A stretch of 6,161 nt of DNA from Deltaproteobacteria bacterium (GTDB lineage: Bacteria > Desulfobacterota > Desulfobacteria > Desulfobacterales > Desulfosalsimonadaceae): NCBI GenBank assembly GCA_024280875.1, contig JAJRPH010000089.1, forward strand, positions 1 to 6,161. The letters run 5' to 3'. Under the pieces are notes generated by a model. It worked only from the letters and a program-made list of their open reading frames with translations. It was not told where the DNA came from and did no database searches. The position numbers and the translations under genes were made by a program. Position 1 is the first letter of the stretch, and each line of letters opens with the position of its first letter. Shown piece by piece: positions 1-5,257 of this stretch.

Positions 1-530
1 GAGATACTGATCTCATCAATTTGAATTGATTTTTCATCAATCGCCCGAACCCCGGACGGATTTTCGGTTTCGGCCTTCGGCTTCGGTGTGCCAATTAAGA
101 TTGTTTCTTCAATTACAGGGGCATCATCTTCTGTTCCGAAATAATGATCAAGTTCCTGGCTGATATCTGCTTCAAGGTTATCATCTTCCATATCAGCATC
201 GGCGGAAAGATCATCCGGTTCCGGTTCTTCAGAAACAATGCCGCCATGCCCATCAGCAGATGCCTCAATACCCGAAATGGTTTCAGAAAGGTCAAGCACT
301 CTTTCGTCCTCCTGAAGGACATCGCGGATCGCACCGGTAAATCCGACAAATGCCTTACCGATAATTTCTTCAGTTAGTTCCACAATTACATCATCTTCAG
401 GGGAGATGCCGATAGCTATATCTGAAAGTTCAATAATGTCCGGATCCATTTCGGAACTCTCTTTTTCGTTTTCAGCTTCAGCCGGCATTCGCTTTTCACT
501 GTCATGATCCTTTTCATAATTTTCAGTCAT
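1..530 (-). CDS. Acidic hypothetical protein, N-terminal part (runs off left edge)
   Basis: The reading frame is open from an ATG at 528-530 to the left edge, giving 176 codons without a stop, so only the N-terminal part is here. A good Shine-Dalgarno (GGGGAG, 535-540) lies 4 bases upstream and supports this start. I do not recognise the protein. It is very rich in Glu and Asp, has no signal peptide or membrane segment, and looks low-complexity and probably disordered. The one visible pattern is a repeated short motif: DIIELSDIAIG (residues 31-41), DVIVELTEEIIG (47-58) and a weaker ERVLDLSETISG (76-87). I remember similar D-I-I-E-L-T motifs in acidic hypothetical proteins of Desulfobacterales, but that is recall, not a search. 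The gene is divergent from rsmE, with a palindromic repeat just upstream of its start. The coding call is fairly safe; the function is unknown. Confidence 0.72.
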   Translation of the reverse strand, partial: MTENYEKDHDSEKRMPAEAENEKESSEMDPDIIELSDIAIGISPEDDVIVELTEEIIGKAFVGFTGAIRDVLQEDERVLDLSETISGIEASADGHGGIVSEEPEPDDLSADADMEDDNLEADISQELDHYFGTEDDAPVIEETILIGTPKPKAETENPSGVRAIDEKSIQIDEISI

Positions 531-552
531 TATACTCCCCTGTTCCGAAGTC

Positions 553-720
553 GGATTAATGATGGCTTCGTAAAAAGTCCAAATTCTTTATTGCGCTACA
601 TCCTTCGTTTCTTCATGGTACGCTAAGTACAAATCATCACTCAGGATTTGCGCGCCTCGAATTTGGATCTTTTTTCTTTGCCATCAGAATCTGACTTTTT
701 AAATTAATCGAATTTTCGAT
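553..720. repeat. Long imperfect palindrome, likely dispersed MITE/REP-like element
   Basis: The outer arms are 561-586 (GATGGC, then AAAAAGTCCAAATTC) and 659-685, whose complement reads GATGGC, then AAAAAAGATCCAAATTC. They pair almost throughout, with one bulged base. Inside them, GCGC...ATCC at 593-603 pairs with GGATTTGCGC at 644-653. The centre is a small hairpin, GTAC-GCTAA-GTAC, at 618-630. Beyond the right arm lie a TCAGA-A-TCTGA palindrome (684-694), a GACTTTTT (693-700) that can also pair with AAAAAGTC of the left arm, and the hairpin ATCGAA-TT-TTCGAT (707-720). No open reading frame fills the block. I remember elements with GACTTTTTACGAAGCCATC ends scattered between genes in Desulfobacterales; copy number cannot be tested here. 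The edges are approximate. Confidence 0.65.
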
Positions 721-846
721 ATTTAATTACCATAATGGCCATTTAGTGTCAAGGAAATTGCTTGCCTGAAAACCATCACAAAACCTGTAAACAAAAGGAT
801 TTTAAAGGGCATTAAACAGCATATTGACTGCCATGAACAATAATAA

Positions 847-874
847 TTTACAAAATTCACATTTGATATATTAT
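847..874 (+). promoter_or_regulatory. Possible promoter for rsmE
   Basis: TTTACA (847-852) and TATTAT (869-874) are spaced by 16 bases, 43 bases upstream of the preferred rsmE start. The region is AT-rich, and other pairings (for example TATACT at 872-877) are possible, so this is only a candidate. Confidence 0.3.
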
Positions 875-917
875 ACTTTTATTTTTGCTTTTAAATACAA
901 AAGATCGGGCATACGTC

Positions 918-1664
918 ATGGCAATGAAAAGATTTTTTATAGAGCATTCTGAAATTTTGAAAGACTCTCCGATTATTGATGGCCGGGACGCCCATCATAT
1001 CATAAAGGTTTTCCGTTTGAGACTTAAGGACCACATGCTACTCATTGACGGGTCCGGTATGGAATACGAAGCTGAAATCACCGGTTTATCAAAAAGCAAA
1101 GTAACCGTTTCGATTATCAGAGAATATTCAACAGATACGGAATCCCCTGTTCATATTACGGTCGGCCAGTGTTATTTAAAAGACAAAAAAATGGATACGC
1201 TGATTCGCCACCTGACGGAAGTCGGCATTGCCAAATGGATGCCGATCGTCAGTGAGTATTCAGTCCCGCAGCCGGACAGCAAAAAAATGGATCTCAGAAC
1301 CCAGCGATGGGACATGATTGCAAAAGAGGCTGTAAAACAATGCTGCAGAACACGAGTGCCTGAGATAGTGCCCCCTGTCCCATTTCTACAGGCTGTTGGA
1401 GATAACAGCAGCATGGATTTAAAAATTATTTTTTATGAAGAAGAAACGGTTTCATTGGCCAAAACAATGGTTTCGTTGAATCAAAATCCATTGGATATTT
1501 TTGTTCTTCTCGGCCCGGAAGGCGGATTTTCAAGTAAAGAGATAGAGTTGGCAAAATCTAACGGATTTATTATTGCCTCTTTGGGCCCCCGAATTTTACG
1601 GGCGGAAACTGCGTCAATTTCAGCCTGCACATTAATTCAGCATCTATTTGGTGATATGCGTTAA
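918..1664 (+). CDS. rsmE: 16S rRNA (uracil1498-N3)-methyltransferase RsmE
   Basis: RsmE methylates N3 of U1498 in the decoding region of assembled 30S subunits, using S-adenosylmethionine; it is a cytoplasmic SPOUT-family enzyme. The 248-residue product has the family order: an N-terminal PUA-like RNA-binding part beginning KRFFIE, with the DAHHIIKVFRLR stretch near residues 24-35; then KDKKMDTLIRHLTEVGI (88-104) and RWDMIAKEAVKQCCRTRVP (130-148); then the SPOUT knot signatures LGPEGGFS (198-205) and LGPRILRAETA (222-232), which form the cofactor pocket. Length is normal for the family. The frame stays open upstream to a TTG at 885, but homology begins at KRFFIE, so ATG 918 or ATG 924 is likely. 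I chose 918 because a weak GGG (907-909) sits at usable spacing; no strong Shine-Dalgarno is visible. The tRNA-Phe promoter overlaps the stop region. Confidence 0.95.
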   Translation: MAMKRFFIEHSEILKDSPIIDGRDAHHIIKVFRLRLKDHMLLIDGSGMEYEAEITGLSKSKVTVSIIREYSTDTESPVHITVGQCYLKDKKMDTLIRHLTEVGIAKWMPIVSEYSVPQPDSKKMDLRTQRWDMIAKEAVKQCCRTRVPEIVPPVPFLQAVGDNSSMDLKIIFYEEETVSLAKTMVSLNQNPLDIFVLLGPEGGFSSKEIELAKSNGFIIASLGPRILRAETASISACTLIQHLFGDMR

Positions 1665-1671
1665 AAAACCC

Positions 1672-1698
1672 TTGACAGGGTTACCTGTTTTGCATAAT
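1672..1698 (+). promoter_or_regulatory. Promoter for tRNA-Phe
   Basis: A perfect -35 hexamer TTGACA (1672-1677) is followed by CATAAT (1693-1698), a 5/6 match to the -10 consensus, after a short 15-base spacer. The -10 ends 18 bases before the mature tRNA, which fits a short 5' leader. The TTGACA starts 7 bases after the rsmE stop codon, so the tRNA appears to have its own transcription start. Confidence 0.6.
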
Positions 1699-1716
1699 AC
1701 AACAAATACTTTTCAT

Positions 1717-1792
1717 GCCGAGGTAGCTCAGTCGGTAGAGCAGGGGACTGAAAATCCCCGTGTCGGCAGTTCGATTCTGTCCCTCGGCACCA
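1717..1792 (+). tRNA. tRNA-Phe (anticodon GAA)
   Basis: A 76-base tRNA with all arms closing: acceptor GCCGAGG (1717-1723) with CCTCGGC (1782-1788); D stem GCTC with GAGC around an AGTCGGTA loop; anticodon stem GGGGA (1743-1747) with TCCCC (1755-1759), loop CTGAAAA and anticodon GAA at 1750-1752; a five-base variable loop; T stem GGCAG with CTGTC around TTCGATT. The discriminator is A1789 and CCA is encoded at 1790-1792. Anticodon GAA reads UUU and UUC, so this is phenylalanine tRNA. It has its own promoter upstream and an intrinsic terminator 16 bases downstream, so it is a single-gene unit. Transposase debris lies just beyond, but no integrase or repeated tRNA 3' end is visible. Confidence 0.98.
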
Positions 1793-1808
1793 CAAGTAGC
1801 AATAGTTT

Positions 1809-1843
1809 AAGGCGATCAAGAAATTGATCGCCTTTTCTATTTT
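1809..1843 (+). terminator. Intrinsic terminator of the tRNA-Phe unit
   Basis: A perfect 11-bp stem, AAGGCGATCAA (1809-1819) with TTGATCGCCTT (1824-1834), closes on a GAAA tetraloop and runs into TTTTCTATTTT. It sits 16 bases after the tRNA CCA end, as expected for a rho-independent terminator. Confidence 0.9.
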
Positions 1844-1963
1844 CTGGATTGTCCCCATACTGTCCCACGGCAGTTTGGTTAATATAATATTTTTGAGTCC
1901 GGATATTTTCTTTTCCATTTTTTCCAGCGAATGTCATTTGACTCTAACTTTGGCAGCCAACGT

Positions 1964-2380
1964 TTAAGTAATATGCAGCACAATGTTTGTCCATTGGTGA
2001 CCGACAACAAATCCTTTGCCATGATTAAAACGTTTTGAATTTTCAGTATGCAAGCTTGATCGATTCTGGATTGTGGCGTCAACAGAAATAGCAATATTCC
2101 AAGGCAATTTGCTGGTAGACAATCCTTTGTTTATTTTAGCAAATTGCTGGGCCTGTTTTTTCGACAGCTCACTTAGGGCATAAACAGCGACCTTTGAGTT
2201 ATCCTTTAAAAAATAATGGAATCTGGATTTGGATGAGTCTGAAAATCTTGCGGCGGCAGTTAGCGTATGTTTTCTTGAAGAAGCCATAAGAAAAATAAGA
2301 TATGCCGTAATAACAGGATGTAATCGCCTTGAAGCTTTAATTTGTTTTGAAATCCAGTTTGAAAGTTTGCTGTAATTCAT
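1964..2380 (-). pseudogene. Truncated DDE-type transposase (N-terminal third)
   Basis: The frame starts at ATG 2378-2380 with an excellent Shine-Dalgarno (GGAGGTGA, 2384-2391) and gives 138 residues before a stop. The N-terminal region is basic (SRRLHPVITAYLIFLMASSRKHTLTAAARFS). It is followed by ISVDATIQNRSSLHTENSKRFNHGKGFVVGHQWTNIVL, which I read as the first catalytic Asp block of an IS4/IS701-like DDE transposase; D101 in ISVDAT would be the first acidic residue. The similarity stops right after NIVL, where family members continue for a few hundred residues with the other two catalytic acids. Another minus-strand frame continues as a Lys/Trp-rich tail to about 1880; it could be the original C-terminus joined by an internal deletion, but I cannot show this. 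The protein must be inactive. Family placement is from memory of the motif. Confidence 0.75.
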
Positions 2381-2443
2381 AAGTCACCTCCATGCAGTAT
2401 AAATTAACTGCCGGAGGCATCCGTAACATACTGTATTACTATC

Positions 2444-2463
2444 AAAAAGTCTGGATCTTTTTT
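2444..2463. repeat. Short hairpin matching the arms of the 553-720 palindrome
   Basis: AAAAAGTC (2444-2451) is followed directly by TGGATCTTTTTT (2452-2463). The first is identical to 572-579 in the left arm of the large palindrome, and the second is identical to 664-675 in its right arm. Together they form a hairpin with the same single bulged A. It looks like a copy with the interior deleted, though AT-rich chance similarity is possible. Confidence 0.4.
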
Positions 2464-2523
2464 AAATCATTGAAATTATTATATATTTGATATTGATTCA
2501 AAGTTCTGATATAGGATTGTTAA

Positions 2524-2605
2524 CCTCCCTGACAAAAAACAACTTCGCTGTAACCAACCAGCGTTGCTTAAAATTGCGTGGATACGCACAGGGAGGCCTT
2601 TTTTT
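2524..2605 (+). other. Structured block ending in a T-run (possible RNA three-way junction/terminator)
   Basis: CCTCCCTG (2524-2531) pairs perfectly with CAGGGAGG (2589-2596), and seven T follow at 2599-2605. Inside are two smaller hairpins: CGCTG-TAACCAAC-CAGCG (2546-2563) and the perfect TGCGT-GGAT-ACGCA (2575-2588), the latter abutting the outer stem. As plus-strand RNA this would fold as a three-way junction ending in a terminator-like U-tract. AGGGAGGCC (2590-2598) could instead pair with GGCTCTCCCT (2639-2648). No plus-strand gene lies directly downstream. It may be a small structured RNA, a transposon end, or a fossil; I cannot tell which. Confidence 0.4.
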
Positions 2606-2808
2606 GCCAATGCTTTGGGAATCAGGCCTTCACAATCGGCTCTCCCTTTAAAGGCTGAATTGATAAGGGCGTATAAGGATTTAGTGAAAATTCCATTTAA
2701 CATTTAAGAATAACCATAAATTCGGTTAACCGTGATGAAACAGCATCAAAAAATTCAAGTACTCCGTTTTCAATGGATTATTTTTCTGAAAAGAAACATT
2801 TCAAGAAT

Positions 2809-2846
2809 AAAAAAGAGGCGACCGGTCACGGCGCACCCCTTTTTTT
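2809..2846 (-). terminator. Intrinsic terminator downstream of the dodecin gene
   Basis: Read on the minus strand, GGGGTG pairs with CGCCTC, an inner CCG-TGAC-CGG hairpin closes the top, and the stem is flanked by A7 before and T6 after. It lies about 50 bases past the dodecin stop. The A and T tracts on both sides mean it could also stop plus-strand transcripts. Confidence 0.7.
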
Positions 2847-2897
2847 AAAATAACCAACTAATAATACGTAATTTTTTTACTGCCACTTCGTGAGTTA

Positions 2898-3107
2898 CTA
2901 AGTCTGATACTTAAAGGACAGTTTAACCGTTGCCCGGTACAAGGCCACTTTGCCATCCTCAATTTTCATGTCCAAATCTTTAATTTCGGCAACCCTTGTA
3001 TCTCTTAGTGATTGGGCCGCGGTTTCTACAGCTGTTTTTGCTGCATCTTCCCAGGACGTTGAACTGGTTCCTACCATTTCAATAAATTTGTAAACACTGC
3101 CGCTCAT
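2898..3107 (-). CDS. Dodecin family protein (calcium-dodecin-like subclass)
   Basis: A 69-residue protein of the usual dodecin length. Dodecins fold as a three-stranded sheet against one helix and assemble into hollow dodecamers that store flavin or related ligands in the cytoplasm. The family pattern is plain: VYKFIEMVGTSSTSWEDAA (5-23), a helix to about residue 35, RVAEIKDLDMKIEDGKV (38-54) and the closing YRATVKLSFKY (57-67). Flavin-binding dodecins carry a stacking Trp in a W-x-E-V motif of the second strand; here that position is Val39 (VAEI). This matches, from memory, the subclass that includes mycobacterial calcium dodecin, with its similar GTSxxSWE start, so flavin storage should not be assumed. 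ATG 3105-3107 follows a strong GGAGG (3112-3116). The gene stands alone, with its own terminator and a long upstream region shared with the divergent AAA+ gene. Confidence 0.93.
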   Translation of the reverse strand: MSGSVYKFIEMVGTSSTSWEDAAKTAVETAAQSLRDTRVAEIKDLDMKIEDGKVALYRATVKLSFKYQT

Positions 3108-3141
3108 GATCGCCTCCTTACTTTTAAAAGTTTAAAGTTTT

Positions 3142-3208
3142 GTTCAGCGTAATTGAACTTGAATATACCGGTTGAACTCTAAGATACCGATGAGATAAAA
3201 GATTGAAT
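3142..3208. promoter_or_regulatory. Cluster of TTGAAC/TTGAAT motifs in the divergent intergenic region
   Basis: In the 258 bases between dodecin and the AAA+ gene, TTGAAC/T occurs four times on the plus strand: 3153, 3159 (directly abutting), 3172 and 3203. GTTCA (3142-3146) and TGAAC (3154-3158) also form an inverted repeat with a 7-base gap. The cluster lies 35-100 bases upstream of the dodecin start, where an operator could sit. No known regulator is matched. Confidence 0.25.
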
Positions 3209-3327
3209 ACTGGTGAGTGGATTTATAATCATCAAAGTTGTTTATTTATTAAATACTACAAAAGCCGTTTATTGTCTATATATATTTTTTTAATAATGCC
3301 CTCTCGATTAAATTTTGGGACATGCCC

Positions 3328-3356
3328 TTGCATTGTCACAGGGATATGATTATAAT
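3328..3356 (+). promoter_or_regulatory. Candidate promoter of the ClpX-like gene
   Basis: TTGCAT (3328-3333) and a perfect TATAAT (3351-3356) are spaced by exactly 17 bases. Transcription would start near 3362-3366, at or within a few bases of the preferred ATG, predicting a leaderless or nearly leaderless mRNA. An alternative reading is sigma-54: GG (3318-3319) and the GC of TTGCA (3330-3331) are separated by 10 bases, but the rest of the -24 element matches poorly. Confidence 0.45.
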
Positions 3357-3365
3357 TTTAACATC

Positions 3366-5165
3366 ATGGAAATAATTAATGAAAAAATACCCAATCCAAA
3401 AGAGATTGAAAAAGAAATTAGCGATTTTCTGAATAAAAAATACGGCGATCAGGTCAAAATGGTTTCTCCCATTGTTCTACCTCACGCCGATCATTCAGAA
3501 ACCGATGATCTTTCTCATAAAAAAATCAATCCCATTAACTTTGATTTAAAGCCGGAAGAACTGATTGCCTGGCTGGATCAATATGTCATCAAACAGGATC
3601 TGGCCAAGCAGGTTTTAGCCACCAAGGTCTGTACCCATTTTAACCGTGTCAAATATCAAAAATCGGCTAAAGGTGAAGGCCTGAACATCTCCGGCGGAAT
3701 AAAAAACAATGTCCTCATGCTTGGGCCGACCGGTGTCGGCAAAACGTATATCATAAAACTGATTGCCAATAAACTGGGAGTCCCTTTTGTTAAGGGTGAC
3801 GCGACCAAATTCAGCGAAACCGGTTATGTGGGCGGCGATGTGGAAGACCTGGTGCGGGATCTGGTCAGAGAAAGCGATAATGACCTCGAACGTGCGGAAT
3901 ACGGCATTATTTATATTGATGAAATTGATAAAATCGCTTCCAGCGGAAACCTGATCGGTGCGGATGTATCCCGAACCGGTGTTCAGCGTGCCCTGCTCAA
4001 ACCCATGGAAGAAACGGATGTTGAGCTGAAAGTACCCCATGATCCCATTTCAATGATCCAGGAAGTGGAACAATTCAGGAAAACCGGCAAGCGGGAAAAA
4101 CGCTCGATTAATACAAAAAATATTTTATTCATCATGAGCGGCGCTTTTTCCGGATTAGACGATATTATAAAAAAAAGGACCACAACACAGAAAATAGGAT
4201 TCGGTTCTCGCGGAAAAATCTCTCAATCAAAATCCGACCTGATCAGGCAGGTAAAGGCCGAAGATTTGATCAGTTATGGATTTGAATCGGAATTTGTCGG
4301 TCGTCTCCCGGTAAAGGCTATTTTTCAACGTCTCAAAGAAGAAGACCTGCTTAAAATTCTGCAAACCCCCAATAACCCGGTCATGCTCAACAAAAAACTT
4401 GATTTCGCGACATACGGCATTGACATCAAATTTTCAAACGACGCGTTGAAACTGCTGGCCCAAAAAGCATATACCGAGAATACGGGTGCCAGGGGTCTGG
4501 TCAGTGTCATTGAGCAGATATTAATCCCCTTTGAAACTAAACTGCCGTCCACCAACATCAAACGCTTTCCGGTTACCGTGTCGGTTATTGAAAACCCGGC
4601 ACACACGTTAAGCACATGGCTTACCCGGGAAAACGATACCCTGCGTCTTGAAACCTTTAACGCAATCGCGCTTGAGAATAAACAGTCTGTCATCGATTAT
4701 CTGAATGATAATCGCGTCAACATTACCCATCAATATGAGTTGCCATTGTCCGCCTGTCGTATTGATAAAATTTCGGACTATTACTGCAATAATGTGACGG
4801 AAATCGGAAGTTCGGTTAAAAAAATCAAATTCTTTTATGATAAAATAAAAAAAATTGAATTAGACTTTTACAGCAAACATGATATCAACATCGTACTGGA
4901 AGAAGACGCTGTTGACACAATTCTGGAACGACTGGCAAGCGGTACTGTGGATATCAAAGATGTTTATGAAAAGATATCCGCAGATTTTGAATATGGTTTT
5001 AAGCTGATCAGAGAAAAAACCCAGCGCAACCGTTTTTTCCTGTCAAAAAGTGCCTTAACCAATCCGGAAAATTTTTTAAATCAGATTATTAAATCAGAAT
5101 TCAATAAAAAAGATATCCAGAAAATGTATTCGTTGAGTCAGCCGGATTTCAAAGAAAGCGATTAA
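3366..5165 (+). CDS. ClpX/HslU-like AAA+ unfoldase with extended C-terminus
   Basis: A 599-residue AAA+ ATPase closest to ClpX. Motifs in order: the helix WLDQYVIKQDLAKQVLA (69-85), Walker A GPTGVGKT (120-127), pore loop GYVG (153-156), Walker B IIYIDEID (181-188), DVSRTGVQRALLKPME (200-215), sensor-1 region NILFIMSGAFSGLDDII (252-268), an IGFG loop (277-280) like the ClpP-docking IGF loop of ClpX, the arginine-finger segment FVGRLPV (310-316) and sensor 2 TGARGL (373-378). All are intact, so it should be an active ATP-driven protein unfoldase. Unlike ClpX (about 420 residues), it has no cysteine zinc-binding domain; the N-terminus is a short charged helix. It also has about 190 extra C-terminal residues, in which 506-535 resembles the lid domain again without the sensor-2 Arg. 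ATG 3366 is preferred over an in-frame TTG at 3315; neither has a Shine-Dalgarno. Substrates are unknown; ahbC follows 92 bases downstream. Confidence 0.88.
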   Translation: MEIINEKIPNPKEIEKEISDFLNKKYGDQVKMVSPIVLPHADHSETDDLSHKKINPINFDLKPEELIAWLDQYVIKQDLAKQVLATKVCTHFNRVKYQKSAKGEGLNISGGIKNNVLMLGPTGVGKTYIIKLIANKLGVPFVKGDATKFSETGYVGGDVEDLVRDLVRESDNDLERAEYGIIYIDEIDKIASSGNLIGADVSRTGVQRALLKPMEETDVELKVPHDPISMIQEVEQFRKTGKREKRSINTKNILFIMSGAFSGLDDIIKKRTTTQKIGFGSRGKISQSKSDLIRQVKAEDLISYGFESEFVGRLPVKAIFQRLKEEDLLKILQTPNNPVMLNKKLDFATYGIDIKFSNDALKLLAQKAYTENTGARGLVSVIEQILIPFETKLPSTNIKRFPVTVSVIENPAHTLSTWLTRENDTLRLETFNAIALENKQSVIDYLNDNRVNITHQYELPLSACRIDKISDYYCNNVTEIGSSVKKIKFFYDKIKKIELDFYSKHDINIVLEEDAVDTILERLASGTVDIKDVYEKISADFEYGFKLIREKTQRNRFFLSKSALTNPENFLNQIIKSEFNKKDIQKMYSLSQPDFKESD

Positions 5166-5205
5166 GACTGAAATATTAAATATATATCACGAATCATCAA
5201 CCCAT

Positions 5206-5231
5206 ACAGGCAATAATATTTTTATTCCTGT
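5206..5231 (+). other. Stem-loop in the leader of ahbC
   Basis: ACAGG (5206-5210) and AATAA (5212-5216) pair with TTATT (5222-5226) and CCTGT (5227-5231) around a TATTT loop, with one bulged C. No T-run follows, so it is not a normal terminator. It lies 13 bases before the ahbC Shine-Dalgarno and could affect mRNA stability or translation, or be chance in AT-rich DNA. Confidence 0.3.
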
Positions 5232-5257
5232 TCAATACAAATTCGGAGTAACCCCTT

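Larger units (their letters stand above)
2381..2897. other. Gene-poor stretch with mobile-element debris and hairpins
   Basis: About 500 bases without a convincing gene. It holds the leader of the truncated transposase, the short arm-to-arm hairpin at 2444-2463, the structured block at 2524-2605 with its alternative partner at 2639-2648, a perfect CGGTTAACCG palindrome at 2723-2732, and the terminator of the dodecin gene at 2809-2846. A 74-codon minus-strand frame (2479-2703) crosses the hairpin block; it has no Shine-Dalgarno and no recognisable family, so I do not annotate it. The stretch reads like the residue of one or more insertions between the tRNA and dodecin. Confidence 0.5.

Noticed and set aside
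144..377. Plus-strand and second minus-strand frames opposite the acidic gene
   Set aside because: They are shadows of the longer edge-to-edge minus-strand frame, which has a good ribosome site and protein-like acidic composition.
885..917. Upstream TTG start for rsmE adding 11 residues
   Set aside because: There is no Shine-Dalgarno, and the extra residues precede the conserved KRFFIE family start.
1661..1918. Minus-strand open frame of 85 codons containing RIELPTRGFSVPCSTELP-like residues
   Set aside because: It is the antisense translation of the tRNA-Phe gene and its terminator; peptides of this kind are a well-known annotation artefact.
1856..2434. CATACTGT occurring at 1856-1863 and 2427-2434 as a possible target-site duplication around the transposase remnant
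   Set aside because: Eight bases, not adjoining any recognisable inverted ends; chance is a sufficient explanation.
2479..2703. Minus-strand open frame of 74 codons
   Set aside because: It has no Shine-Dalgarno and no family I recognise, and it crosses perfect hairpins and a homopolymer run. It could be a decayed fragment, but I cannot support it as a gene.
3615..4040. Minus-strand open frame of 141 codons inside the AAA+ gene
   Set aside because: It lies opposite the strongly conserved Walker A to Walker B region, so it is an antisense shadow.
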